This document shows, one piece after another, positions 1 to 8,551 of a stretch of 64,000 nt of DNA; positions within the stretch are counted from its first letter, which is position 1; each line of letters begins with the position of its first letter. The position numbers and the translations under genes were made by a program. The notes under the pieces are model-generated. The model worked only from the letters and a program-made list of their open reading frames with translations, was not told the origin of the DNA and did no database searches. This DNA is from Cedecea sp000277545 (GTDB lineage: Bacteria > Pseudomonadota > Gammaproteobacteria > Enterobacterales > Enterobacteriaceae), in assembly GCA_050847315.1 (NCBI GenBank), contig CP193791.1; one strand, given 5' to 3'.

Positions 1-1067
1 ATGGCTTCCAGGGTAGGCAGCAGCGAACGGGACTGCAGAGAAGGCTCCCGGCCACCGCGGATGAGCTGGAAGACCTGCACGATAAACTCGGTTTCGCGAA
101 TGCCGCCGGCGCCGAGCTTAATATTGTCCGTTAGCCCACGGCGACGGACTTCGCGGGCAATCATGCCCTTCATGTTTCGCAGGGACTGAATCACGCTGAA
201 GTCGATGTAGCGGCGGAACACAAATGGCCGCAGCATGTTGCGTAGCTCCTGGCTCCAGACATCGTCGTTGTCGCCCATAATCCGCGCTTTTACCATCGCG
301 TAGCGCTCCCAGTCGCGCCCCTGCTCCTGGTAATAATCTTCCAGCGCGGCAAAGCTCAGTACCAGCGGACCGCTGTCGCCAAACGGACGCAGACGCATAT
401 CCACGCGGTACACAAAGCCGTCCTGCGTTGGCTGGTCGAGGACTTTAATCAGGCGCTGCCCCATGCGGGTGAAGAACTGGGCGTTATCCAGTTCACGGCG
501 CCCGCCCTGGGTGGAGCCGTTTTCCGGCCAGGCAAAAATCAGGTCGATATCGGAAGAGAAATTCAGTTCGCCTCCGCCCAGCTTGCCCATGCCAAGGATC
601 AGCAGCGGCTGCGGCTCACCGGCGGCGTTGCAAGGCGTGCCCCATTCGCGGCAGCAGGCGGCATAAAGCCAGTCACGGGCGGCAACAATCAGCGTTTCCG
701 CCAGCACGCTCAGCTGCTGCAGCGTGCTTTGCGTATCCACCTGCTCCAGCGACTGCGCCCAGGCGATACGCACCATGATACGGCGACGGAAAAACCGCAG
801 CGCTTTCATCAATGCCGCTTCGTCGTGCACATCCTGCAGATCCTGCTGCAGCCAGGCGGCATAATGTTGCCATTCGTCAGCCGTAGGGGCGTCCTGCTGC
901 AGGGTTTGCAGCCAGGCGGGATACGCCACCACGCTGTCACCAACAAAATCACTTATCGCCAGCACCGCGCGAGCTTCTTCGCTCAGTGTCAGGGAGTCAA
1001 TCTCTTGCGGCAGGCGCGGTAAAAACGCCTGCAGGTGCTGCTGTAACAAAGGGGTCAGCGCCATCAT
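1..1067 (-). CDS. glnE: Bifunctional glutamine synthetase adenylyltransferase/removase, N-terminal part (cut by window edge)
   Basis: GlnE adenylylates and deadenylylates glutamine synthetase in response to PII. Only about 355 N-terminal residues lie in the window, which is the deadenylylating (adenylyl-removase) nucleotidyltransferase half; the rest continues beyond base 1. The reverse strand encodes the nucleotidyltransferase signature GMGKLGGGELNFSSDIDLIF near residues 155-175, with the paired aspartates of the active site. Two adjacent ATGs (1067 and 1064) can serve as start. It follows ygiF on the same strand with a 23-bp gap, as in E. coli, suggesting one transcript. Identification is from remembered family sequence and is strong. 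Confidence 0.93.
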   Translation of the reverse strand, partial: MMALTPLLQQHLQAFLPRLPQEIDSLTLSEEARAVLAISDFVGDSVVAYPAWLQTLQQDAPTADEWQHYAAWLQQDLQDVHDEAALMKALRFFRRRIMVRIAWAQSLEQVDTQSTLQQLSVLAETLIVAARDWLYAACCREWGTPCNAAGEPQPLLILGMGKLGGGELNFSSDIDLIFAWPENGSTQGGRRELDNAQFFTRMGQRLIKVLDQPTQDGFVYRVDMRLRPFGDSGPLVLSFAALEDYYQEQGRDWERYAMVKARIMGDNDDVWSQELRNMLRPFVFRRYIDFSVIQSLRNMKGMIAREVRRRGLTDNIKLGAGGIRETEFIVQVFQLIRGGREPSLQSRSLLPTLEA

Positions 1068-1090
1068 GGTGGGTATCCGTTACCAGTCTA

Positions 1091-2389
1091 TTATTTCCCG
1101 CTGTGCAGCCAGAAAGGCGCCTGCGAGATCGCTTCGTTTCGGTAATGCTCAATTTCTATGCGCTGGCGGGTAACAATGGCGTGACGCAACCCCTGCCAGT
1201 TTTCCAGCCACGGCTGGGTTTGCGCATCGCTGTACACCCCGGCCAGCAGGCGGATAGCATCCGTCTCACGCGCCAGACGCGGTAACTGGTCTGCGTATGC
1301 ATCCCCCAGCGGGCGCTGGAACGTCTCTTTTAACTCAGCCGCATGGCGGGAAAGATGCGTATCCGCGAAACGTTTAAAGGAACTATCCAGCTTCGCGCGG
1401 CCTTTCTCATCAATGAACGGCTGCCACTGGCGCTCCACCAGCCAGCGGGTCAGCGCCAGCTTAGCGCTGCTCGCCTGCGCGCTATAGACAATCACTTCAG
1501 CTTTTTCGTCACCGGCAAAGCGTGCTTCGAGCGCAATCAGCTGCTCACGTAAGTGGGTGCTCGCTTTTCTTGGAATGATGCCGCCAAAAAGCGCGAGGGC
1601 ATGGCGCACCAGGCCCACGGCGTCAATCACCTGCTGCTTAGCCGCTTTCGCGCCGCTAAGCCATAATTCTTCATGGTACAGCCAGTGGGCGAGCGCCAGC
1701 TCCAGAGCACCTTCCAGCCCCTGCTCAACGTTGGCTTTAGCCGGCGGATACAGCACGCCCAGCGGTTTCACTTCGCGCACCGCATTGCCCTGGGCCAGGT
1801 GATAGCCCCGTGCCGCCTTGCTCAGGCTGCCCTGACGCAGGCCAGGTTCGGTGACCAGACTTTCCGCCAGGGCCAGTAAATCCACCGTCTCACCGCTCAG
1901 CAGCTCAAGTTCAAGCTCGCAGATGGGCGTCTGGTGCTCACCGGCTTTCACTTCACCCAGATCCAACGCCAGTTCAATGCGGCTTTCACCGTGAGTAACT
2001 ACCCACTTTTCGCGCGCAAAATCCGTACTGAACAGCGGCTTCACGTCGGCCTGTAAAGTCGCCACGTCCAGCCCTTCCGGCCAAACTTCTGCTGGCAGTA
2101 AAGCAAGATCCAGCTCGGGCTTGCTTAGCGCCACGTTGTATTCAGGGCGCTGATGCAGCCCACCGGTCACTCGCCCGGCGATTTTCATCGTCATTTCGTA
2201 TTGCCCGGCATCGCCGCGAATACGTAGCCCCATGTCGTGGCGGCGCAGCAGGTTATCCGCCGTTTCATAATAAATATTGAGCAACTGACGCGGGTCGCTG
2301 TGCTCGCCCGGCAGGGCATTTAATTTGTCGCGCAGCGCGTCAAGCGCTACAGGATTAACGATGAATTTAAGTTCGATTTCCTGGGCCAT
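1091..2389 (-). CDS. ygiF: Inorganic triphosphatase, CYTH-CHAD protein YgiF
   Basis: A 432-residue protein starting MAQEIELKF, which carries the ExExK metal/triphosphate signature of CYTH enzymes at residues 4-8. The N-terminal ~200 residues are the CYTH tunnel domain, which in E. coli hydrolyses inorganic triphosphate; the C-terminal ~220 residues are a helical, histidine-rich CHAD domain thought to bind polyphosphate. The open frame extends 42 codons further upstream, but the ATG at 2389 matches the E. coli length (433 aa) and N-terminus, so I chose it. It lies directly upstream of glnE and is divergent from ygiM. Confidence 0.93.
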   Translation of the reverse strand: MAQEIELKFIVNPVALDALRDKLNALPGEHSDPRQLLNIYYETADNLLRRHDMGLRIRGDAGQYEMTMKIAGRVTGGLHQRPEYNVALSKPELDLALLPAEVWPEGLDVATLQADVKPLFSTDFAREKWVVTHGESRIELALDLGEVKAGEHQTPICELELELLSGETVDLLALAESLVTEPGLRQGSLSKAARGYHLAQGNAVREVKPLGVLYPPAKANVEQGLEGALELALAHWLYHEELWLSGAKAAKQQVIDAVGLVRHALALFGGIIPRKASTHLREQLIALEARFAGDEKAEVIVYSAQASSAKLALTRWLVERQWQPFIDEKGRAKLDSSFKRFADTHLSRHAAELKETFQRPLGDAYADQLPRLARETDAIRLLAGVYSDAQTQPWLENWQGLRHAIVTRQRIEIEHYRNEAISQAPFWLHSGK

Positions 2390-2624
2390 GTCTTCTTTAC
2401 TTATGTTTACGTCACACCAGGCGATCGCCTGGCGAACTAAATAGCGTCGATTAGGTCTGTAATAGTACGACAAAATACCCTGTCGGGTAGCGAATTTGCG
2501 GTAGGGCGGGAACACCGGGTGGTCAAATTGACATCAGGATGATTCTCATTCAGGTTTACGGATTGCGCCGTCAGACTGTTGCCACTACTATCGTTCCACA
2601 CTTTATGAAAATAACGACGAAATA

Positions 2625-3245
2625 ATGCAGAAATTACGCCTGATTTGCCTCACTTTGCTCTCCCTTAGCGTTTCCGTCGTGGCTCATGCCGAAGAAAAAC
2701 GTTATGTCTCTGATGAATTAAACACCTGGGTCCGCAGCGGCCCGGGCGATAACTACCGCCTGGTTGGCACCGTCAACGCAGGGGAACAAGTCACGCTGCT
2801 GCAAAGCAACGAAGAAACCAAATACGGCCAGGTACGTGACAGCAACGGGCGTACCTCCTGGATCCCCCTCGCGCAGCTAAGCACCACCCCAAGCCTGCGT
2901 ACCCGCGTTCCCGATCTGGAAAACCAGGTCAAAACGCTGACAGACAAGCTGAACAACATCGACACGACCTGGAACCAGCGTACCGCTGAAATGCAGCAGA
3001 AAGTGGCCCAGAGCGACACCGTGATTAATGGCCTGAAGGACGAGAATCAGCAGCTCAAAAACCAGCTTATCGTCGCCAAGAAAAAGGTGGATGCCGCCAA
3101 CGTCCAGCTTGACGACAAACAGCGTGCCATCATCATGCAATGGTTTATGTACGGCGGCGGCGTGGCAGGGTTTGGCCTGCTGATTGGCCTGCTGCTTCCG
3201 CACATGATCCCAAGCCGCAAGAAGAAAGACCGCTGGATGAACTAG
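2625..3245 (+). CDS. ygiM: SH3-domain membrane protein YgiM
   Basis: 206 residues. The order is: a signal peptide or anchor (residues 1-22, ending in HAEE); a bacterial SH3 domain (about 25-90, with a WVRSGPGDNYR segment typical of SH3b); a coiled coil (about 95-165); one C-terminal membrane helix (about 168-192); and a basic cytoplasmic tail (RKKKDRW). This is the TIGR04211/YgiM architecture, facing the periplasm. In E. coli the gene sits between ygiF and cca, as here. Its molecular role is not settled; SH3b domains often bind cell-wall peptides. Confidence 0.9.
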   Translation: MQKLRLICLTLLSLSVSVVAHAEEKRYVSDELNTWVRSGPGDNYRLVGTVNAGEQVTLLQSNEETKYGQVRDSNGRTSWIPLAQLSTTPSLRTRVPDLENQVKTLTDKLNNIDTTWNQRTAEMQQKVAQSDTVINGLKDENQQLKNQLIVAKKKVDAANVQLDDKQRAIIMQWFMYGGGVAGFGLLIGLLLPHMIPSRKKKDRWMN

Positions 3246-3326
3246 CGACGGCACATTAGCCGTTGATTCCCCCTCGCATCTACACTTACCATTCGTGGTT
3301 CAATAACGGTGCCTGGGGTGTAAAGC

Positions 3327-4568
3327 GTGAAGATTTATCTTGTCGGTGGTGCGGTTCGTGACGGGTTATTAAAACTGCCGGTTAAGGATAAAGACTGGGT
3401 TGTGGTTGGGGCGACGCCGCAGCAAATGCTGGACGAAGGCTACGAGCAGGTCGGAAAAGACTTCCCGGTGTTTCTGCATCCTCAATCCCACGAAGAGTAT
3501 GCGCTGGCCCGTACCGAAAGGAAATCGGGCCAGGGTTATACCGGCTTTACCTGCTATTCGGCCCCGGACGTCACGCTTGAACAGGATCTCCTGCGTCGCG
3601 ACCTGACGATCAACGCTATTGCCCAGGATGAGAATGGCACGCTTATCGACCCGTATAACGGCCTTGCCGATATCGAGCGTCGCCTGCTTCGCCATGTTTC
3701 ACCGGCGTTCAATGAAGACCCGCTGCGCGTGCTGCGCGTGGCGCGTTTTGCTGCACGTTATGCCCATCTTAATTTCCATATAGCGCCAGAAACACTCGCC
3801 CTGATGCGCTCCATGACGGACAACGGCGAAATTGCGCATCTCACCGCCGAACGCGTGTGGAAAGAGACGGAAAATGCGCTGACCAGCCGCAATCCGCAGG
3901 TCTTTTTTGCCGTACTACGCGAATGCGGCGCCCTGAAAGTTCTGTTCCCGGAAATCGACGCGCTTTACGGTGTCCCCGCGCCGGCCAAATGGCATCCGGA
4001 GATCGACACCGGTATTCATACGCTGATGACGCTGTCTATTGCTGCGCAGCTTAGCCCGGCGGTAGATGTGCGTTTCGCCACGCTGTGTCACGATCTCGGA
4101 AAAGGGCTGACGCCAAAGGAAAAATGGCCCAGCCACCACGGCCACGGCCCGGCGGGCGTTAAGCTTGTGGAGCAACTTTGTGCTCGCCTGCGCGTACCAA
4201 ACGAGATTCGTGATCTGGCTAAACTGGTCGCAGAATTCCACGACCTGATCCATACCTTCCCGATTTTGCAGCCCAAAACGGTGATCAAGCTGTTCGACGC
4301 CATTGACGCCTGGCGCAAGCCGCAGCGCGTGGAGCAAATCGCCTTAACCAGCGAAGCAGATGCTCGCGGGCGCACCGGCTTTGAGGCCAGCGATTATCCG
4401 CAGGGCAGAATGCTACGCGCGGCCTGGATTGCAGCGCAGAGCGTAACCAATAAAGAAGTGATCGAAGCAGGCTTCAGCGGCCCGGCGATCCGTGAAGAAT
4501 TAACGAAGCGGAGAATTAAGGCCGTTGCGGCCTGGAAGGAAGCGAGTTGCCCCCAGCCGCAAGGCTGA
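3327..4568 (+). CDS. cca: Multifunctional CCA-adding tRNA nucleotidyltransferase
   Basis: 413 residues, the usual length for the gamma-proteobacterial enzyme (412 in E. coli). It adds or repairs the 3' CCA of tRNAs. The start gives GGAVRD, followed by the class II polymerase-beta nucleotidyltransferase core (DKDWVVVG) and the RRDLTINAIA motif that sets nucleotide specificity near residue 90. The C-terminal half has an HD phosphohydrolase domain (HDLGKG about residue 255), which gives the E. coli enzyme its phosphatase and 2',3'-phosphodiesterase activities. The start is GTG at 3327; convergent with uppP. Confidence 0.96.
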   Translation: MKIYLVGGAVRDGLLKLPVKDKDWVVVGATPQQMLDEGYEQVGKDFPVFLHPQSHEEYALARTERKSGQGYTGFTCYSAPDVTLEQDLLRRDLTINAIAQDENGTLIDPYNGLADIERRLLRHVSPAFNEDPLRVLRVARFAARYAHLNFHIAPETLALMRSMTDNGEIAHLTAERVWKETENALTSRNPQVFFAVLRECGALKVLFPEIDALYGVPAPAKWHPEIDTGIHTLMTLSIAAQLSPAVDVRFATLCHDLGKGLTPKEKWPSHHGHGPAGVKLVEQLCARLRVPNEIRDLAKLVAEFHDLIHTFPILQPKTVIKLFDAIDAWRKPQRVEQIALTSEADARGRTGFEASDYPQGRMLRAAWIAAQSVTNKEVIEAGFSGPAIREELTKRRIKAVAAWKEASCPQPQG

Positions 4569-4580
4569 GGGCCGCTGCCA

Positions 4581-5402
4581 CTAGGTGAAGATAAAGAACA
4601 CCGCGGCGGCAACAATAAAACGGTAAATCGCAAACGGAATAAACGAAATACGCTTGATGAGTTGCAGGAAGGTTTTGATGGCGACCAGCGCCACGATAAA
4701 CGCCGTGACAAAGCCCACGGCAAACATCGGCAGATCACCCATCGTCAGGAAGCCGATGCTCTTGTAGAGATCAAGCGCCGTCGCCCCCATCATCATTGGC
4801 ACCGCCAGCAGGAATGAGAACTCAGAAGCCGCATAGCGACTAACGCCCATCAGCATCCCACCGGAAATCGTTGCCCCGGAACGAGAGAACCCCGGCCAAA
4901 GCGCCAGACACTGGAAGCAGCCAATCATAAACGCCTGACGATAGGTGATGTCGTCCACGCCTACGGCACGCGGTACCTTTGGCTTAAAGCACTCGGCGAC
5001 AATCAGCAGCACGCCGCCAACCACCAGGGCATACATCACGTTGACCGGGTTAAACAGCGATTTAATGGCATCGTGCAGGACAAGGCCGAGCACTACCGCC
5101 GGGATCATAGCAAGCAAAATATGAATCAGAGAAAGACGGCCGGTACCTACCCCTTCATGCTCAGGAGGACGACCAAAGTGGATACCAATCAAACCAAACA
5201 GACGACGCCAGAACATCACCACCACGGCGAGAATAGAACCCAGTTGAATAACCACTTCAAAGGTTTCCGCCGTTTGCCCCTCGAAGCCTAAAAGATGCCC
5301 TACGATGATCATGTGCCCGGTAGACGATACCGGTAAAAACTCCGTTAAACCTTCCACAACGCCAAGAATGGCGGCTATCGCCAACGTTGGTAAATCGCTC
5401 AT
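4581..5402 (-). CDS. uppP: Undecaprenyl-diphosphatase (bacitracin resistance protein BacA/UppP)
   Basis: 273 residues, polytopic. It dephosphorylates undecaprenyl pyrophosphate to recycle the lipid carrier for peptidoglycan and O-antigen. The conserved glutamate-rich GVVEGLTEFLPVSSTGH motif is at residues 14-30, and the second signature FSRSGATISGG lies near residue 170. An in-frame GTG directly precedes the ATG; I use the ATG because it matches the E. coli start. Convergent with cca, 12 bp apart. Confidence 0.96.
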   Translation of the reverse strand: MSDLPTLAIAAILGVVEGLTEFLPVSSTGHMIIVGHLLGFEGQTAETFEVVIQLGSILAVVVMFWRRLFGLIGIHFGRPPEHEGVGTGRLSLIHILLAMIPAVVLGLVLHDAIKSLFNPVNVMYALVVGGVLLIVAECFKPKVPRAVGVDDITYRQAFMIGCFQCLALWPGFSRSGATISGGMLMGVSRYAASEFSFLLAVPMMMGATALDLYKSIGFLTMGDLPMFAVGFVTAFIVALVAIKTFLQLIKRISFIPFAIYRFIVAAAVFFIFT

Positions 5403-5517
5403 CACTTACCCCTCATCCCGAAAACGAACACAAAAAAACGGCACACGTTTGACGCCTGCCGCAAAAAGATACATCGTTAAGACCAGCCTTTCGCCGTTTG
5501 GTTTAACGTTCAGCCCA

Positions 5518-5886
5518 TTATTTGCTTTGTTTCAGATTACCGCCACGCTCGATGATAACGCCCACGTTAGCGGCCTGTGCAACAGCGCCGGGCTTGCTCA
5601 CCTTCAGCCGAATCCACGGTGAATTAAAGCGGGTCAGCAGCAGTTCCGCAACCTCTTCAGCAACGCGCTCTACCAGCGCAAAACGCCCCCCGCTCACGTG
5701 CTTTATAACCGCTTCGCTGACATCCGCATAGCTGAGGCAGTCGTTGACATCATCACTGCCTGCGGCTTTGCGGTTATCCCAGGCCATTTCGATATCGAAC
5801 ACCAGCTTCTGTTCAATGGTTTGTTCCCAGTCGTAAACACCAATAGTGGTGATTACCGAAAGTTGCTCTATAAATACAATGTCCAT
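5518..5886 (-). CDS. folB: Bifunctional dihydroneopterin aldolase/7,8-dihydroneopterin epimerase
   Basis: 122 residues, cytoplasmic and octameric in known homologues. It converts dihydroneopterin to 6-hydroxymethyl-dihydropterin plus glycolaldehyde in folate synthesis. The N-terminus MDIVFIEQLSVITTIGVYDW and the C-terminal substrate-binding segment near SKPGAVAQAANVGV are nearly identical to E. coli FolB. A GTG codon precedes the ATG; the ATG is preferred. Divergent from plsY, which is also the E. coli arrangement. Confidence 0.96.
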   Translation of the reverse strand: MDIVFIEQLSVITTIGVYDWEQTIEQKLVFDIEMAWDNRKAAGSDDVNDCLSYADVSEAVIKHVSGGRFALVERVAEEVAELLLTRFNSPWIRLKVSKPGAVAQAANVGVIIERGGNLKQSK

Positions 5887-5993
5887 CACGCCCTGCCCGG
5901 TTTTTAGTCATGCCGGATACCACTTCCGGCGAAATATGCGTATTATCCACAGATGCAAAGAAGACTTCGACACTTTCAACATGGAACAGCGTT

Positions 5994-6614
5994 ATGAGTG
6001 CAATCGCGCCTGGTATGATTCTCCTCGCGTATCTTTGCGGCTCGATTTCTAGCGCCATTCTGGTGTGCCGCATTGCCGGTCTCCCCGATCCACGCGAGAG
6101 CGGCTCCGGTAACCCAGGAGCAACCAATGTGTTACGCATTGGCGGCAAAGGTGCAGCCGTAGCGGTACTAATTTTTGATGTGCTGAAAGGCATGCTGCCG
6201 GTCTGGGCGGCCTGGGCCTTGGGTGTGACGCCCTTCTGGCTTGGCCTGATTGCTATTGCCGCCTGCATGGGCCATATTTGGCCAGTATTCTTTAAGTTTC
6301 AAGGCGGTAAAGGCGTCGCCACGGCGTTTGGCGCCATTGCACCTATCGGCTGGGATTTAACCGGCGTGATGGCCGGAACTTGGCTGCTAAGCGTACTTCT
6401 GAGCGGCTATTCTTCCCTCGGTGCCATTATCAGCGCGCTGATAGCCCCGTTTTATGTCTGGTGGTTCAAACCGCAGTTTACCTTCCCGGTGGCAATGCTC
6501 TCCTGCCTGATCCTGATGCGCCATCACGACAATATTCAGCGCCTGTGGCGAGGCCAGGAAACGAAAATCTGGGCGCGATTTAAAAAGAAAAAGAAAAAAG
6601 ACGAGTCTGAATAA
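5994..6614 (+). CDS. plsY: Glycerol-3-phosphate acyltransferase PlsY
   Basis: 206-residue inner-membrane protein that acylates glycerol-3-phosphate from acyl-phosphate, the first step of phospholipid synthesis. It has about five to six membrane helices. The conserved cytoplasmic motifs are SGNPGATN (about residue 35), GGKGVATAFG (about residue 104) and a C-terminal lysine-rich tail. The frame is open 28 codons upstream, but the ATG at 5994 matches the E. coli start MSAIAPGM. A terminator follows. Confidence 0.95.
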   Translation: MSAIAPGMILLAYLCGSISSAILVCRIAGLPDPRESGSGNPGATNVLRIGGKGAAVAVLIFDVLKGMLPVWAAWALGVTPFWLGLIAIAACMGHIWPVFFKFQGGKGVATAFGAIAPIGWDLTGVMAGTWLLSVLLSGYSSLGAIISALIAPFYVWWFKPQFTFPVAMLSCLILMRHHDNIQRLWRGQETKIWARFKKKKKKDESE

Positions 6615-6645
6615 GACAGGATTATTCGAGCCCTGTAGAAACAAC

Positions 6646-6671
6646 AAAGGAGTGATAAATCACTCCTTTTT
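6646..6671 (+). terminator. Rho-independent terminator after plsY
   Basis: An 8-bp stem (AAGGAGTG/CACTCCTT) with a short AT loop, followed by T residues. It lies 31 bp after the plsY stop and 21 bp from the stop of the convergent small gene, so it may serve both strands. Confidence 0.8.
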
Positions 6672-6692
6672 CTTAGGTAAATCAGCTAAGCA

Positions 6693-6923
6693 CTAATCCT
6701 TCCAGTAATTATTCGCCGCAGCAATCGTCTGGAAATGAATCGCGATGACCTGAGATGACGCAATCAGCGCATCGGCATCATTCGCGTAGACCGGACGCAG
6801 TTTTTTCAGCACTTCCGGGTCCGGCTGTACGGTTTTGACTCCCCGACGGCTCAGCGTCACCGCCAGTTCATATCCTGCCTGCGGATCGTCAGCGATCAGC
6901 GTTGTTAACCATTTATCGCTCAT
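6693..6923 (-). CDS. Small hypothetical protein (76 aa)
   Basis: I do not recognise a family. Starting at the ATG at 6923, the product is 76 residues, soluble and mixed alpha/beta in composition, beginning MSDKWLTTLIADDPQAG and ending NNYWKD. The frame is open 16 more codons upstream through AT-rich DNA that looks non-coding. It stands alone between two terminators, in the place where E. coli carries ttd genes between plsY and tsaD. No membrane segment or cysteine is visible. Good codon usage supports a real gene. Confidence 0.6.
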   Translation of the reverse strand: MSDKWLTTLIADDPQAGYELAVTLSRRGVKTVQPDPEVLKKLRPVYANDADALIASSQVIAIHFQTIAAANNYWKD

Positions 6924-7016
6924 ATTGTCCCACTCATTATCGTTATTGTATAAATTGCATTTATTATGCACTTTAAGTGCACGACAGTTATCAACATAAT
7001 CCTGGCAAAAATCAAT

Positions 7017-7046
7017 AAAAAAGCCCGCTATCTCAGCGGGCTTTAG
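7017..7046 (-). terminator. Terminator downstream of trpC-like gene
   Basis: On the reverse strand: AAAGCCCGCT, a short loop, AGCGGGCTTT, then a T run. It lies 27 bp past the stop of the trpC-like gene. Confidence 0.85.
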
Positions 7047-7072
7047 CTCTGGTTTAACATGTATTCTGTCGT

Positions 7073-7867
7073 TTACCGCGCGGGGAAAAACATCGCGGCC
7101 AGTTCTTTGCCCGGCTCATCTGCCCGCATAAAAGCTTCCCCCACGAGGAAGTTGTTCACGTTAGCTTCGCGCAGGCGAACCACATGTTCGCGCGTAGCGA
7201 TGCCTGACTCGGTCACAACCATGCGATCCGCCGGCAGCTGTGCCAACAGGCTGATGGTGGTTTCTATCGTGGTCTCAAAGGTGCGCAAATTACGGTTATT
7301 GACACCGATAAGTGGCGTGGTCAACCGGAGCGAACGTTCCAGCTCATCGGCATCATGCACCTCTACCAGCACCGCCATGCCCAGCTCGTGGGCCTGCGCC
7401 TCAAGCTCCTGCATCTGGCCATCTTCAAGCGCAGAAACAATAAGCAGGATGCAATCCGCCCCCATCGCCCGGGCTTCCACAACCTGCCACGGATCGATCA
7501 TAAAATCTTTGCGTAAAACCGGCAGGTCGCAGGCAGCTCGCGCCTGCTGCAGATAGGCCGCGCTTCCCTGGAAGAACTGTTCGTCGGTTAGCACCGACAA
7601 ACATGCAGCCCCACCCTGCTGGTAAGAAACGGCTATCTCAGCGGGATTGAAATTCTCGCGAATCAACCCTTTCGATGGGCTGGCCTTTTTCACTTCGGCA
7701 ATCACGCCCGCCAGGCCTGCATCACGCTTATGACGCAGCGCGGCAACAAAATCACGGTGGTTCTGAGCAGCGGCCTGTTCGGCAAGCTGGCTCAGGGAAA
7801 TTGCTTTTTTGGCGGCGGCAATTTCTTCATGTTTAACGGCGATAATTTTGCTGAGGATATCGGACAC
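7073..7867 (-). CDS. trpC: Monofunctional indole-3-glycerol-phosphate synthase (TrpC type)
   Basis: 264 residues covering one TIM barrel. Indole-3-glycerol-phosphate synthase decarboxylates and cyclises CdRP in tryptophan synthesis. Visible motifs include EVKKASPSKG (about residue 58, catalytic lysine), VLRKDFMIDP (about residue 115), ADCILLIVSAL, LVEVHDADEL, IGVNNRNLRTF (about residue 188) and VVTESGI. Enterobacterial TrpC is normally the N-terminal half of a fused TrpCF enzyme in the trp operon. This protein lacks the TrpF half and, by recollection, resembles pseudomonad or other monofunctional TrpC more than the E. coli domain, so it is probably an acquired second copy. The start is GTG at 7867 with GGAG seven bases upstream. 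No other trp gene is adjacent. Confidence 0.88.
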   Translation of the reverse strand: MSDILSKIIAVKHEEIAAAKKAISLSQLAEQAAAQNHRDFVAALRHKRDAGLAGVIAEVKKASPSKGLIRENFNPAEIAVSYQQGGAACLSVLTDEQFFQGSAAYLQQARAACDLPVLRKDFMIDPWQVVEARAMGADCILLIVSALEDGQMQELEAQAHELGMAVLVEVHDADELERSLRLTTPLIGVNNRNLRTFETTIETTISLLAQLPADRMVVTESGIATREHVVRLREANVNNFLVGEAFMRADEPGKELAAMFFPAR

Positions 7868-7881
7868 AGGGTTCTCCAGGT

Positions 7882-7956
7882 TCAGTCGGGTATCACCTTA
7901 GAGTGCCGGATCCTGAGCTGAAAGTACCGGGCTAAGGCTGCTTTCGTTTGTTGCAT
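7882..7956 (-). CDS. Possible 24-aa upstream reading frame before trpC
   Basis: An ATG preceded by CTGGAG at good spacing opens a 24-codon frame (MQQTKAALARYFQLRIRHSK...), ending 14 bases before the GTG of the trpC-like gene. It has no tryptophan codons, so it is not a classical trp leader. It could be a translationally coupled leader or chance; the ribosome site and position are the only support. Confidence 0.3.
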   Translation of the reverse strand: MQQTKAALARYFQLRIRHSKVIPD

Positions 7957-8059
7957 ATTATTACACTCCAGAGATGCAGCGCGGGATGTGGGGAACTTAA
8001 AGTGGAGAGGAACAAAAAAACAGTTTCACCTGCAAAACACTTTTACTGAGGCCAACATC

Positions 8060-8506
8060 TTGAATACAACATCGCACTCAACGGCGCTGGAAGCATCGTC
8101 ACAGTGGCTGCAAACGCGGCCGGGCGAAGCTTGCCTGATTCGCGTCTCTGCGGAGCAGACCGGTGGACTTTACTCGGTAGTGGAGATCGTTTCACAGCCG
8201 GGCGACGGAACGCCGCTTCACGTTCATGCCAACGAAGATGAGTATGCCCTTGTCCTCGAGGGCACAGCCCGGATTGCCTATGGTGAAAAGGTTATTGATG
8301 CCAGCGCCGGCGAATCGCTGCTGTTAAAAAGAGGTATTCCACACGCATGGGCCAACAGAACCGATAAGCCCATGCGGCTGCTAATGACCTGTACACCCGG
8401 AGGCGTTGAGCAGGCGCTGCGGCTGATTGCTGCTCAGGATATGGACCAGCTGATGGCCATTGCCGAACAACTCGCAGTGACCGTGCTGGGCCCAACGCCT
8501 TTCTAG
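8060..8506 (+). CDS. Single-domain cupin protein
   Basis: About 148 residues with one RmlC-like cupin barrel. Metal-ligand motif 1 is visible as PLHVHANEDEYALVLEG (about residues 51-67), and motif 2 near GIPHAWANRTDKP (about 94-106). The substrate is unknown; such proteins include small dioxygenases, isomerases and sensors. No ATG is available in frame. I chose TTG at 8060, with GAGG upstream; a GTG at 7988 would give 172 residues. Divergent from trpC and convergent with tsaD, with its own terminator. Confidence 0.75.
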   Translation: MNTTSHSTALEASSQWLQTRPGEACLIRVSAEQTGGLYSVVEIVSQPGDGTPLHVHANEDEYALVLEGTARIAYGEKVIDASAGESLLLKRGIPHAWANRTDKPMRLLMTCTPGGVEQALRLIAAQDMDQLMAIAEQLAVTVLGPTPF

Positions 8507-8513
8507 CCCAAAT

Positions 8514-8543
8514 AAAAAAGGAGTGGTTCCCACTCCTTTTTTT
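8514..8543. terminator. Bidirectional terminator between cupin gene and tsaD
   Basis: AAAAAAGGAGTGG / CCACTCCTTTTTTT forms a stem flanked by A and T runs, so it can stop transcription from both convergent genes. Confidence 0.85.
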
Positions 8544-8551
8544 CTCGTTTA

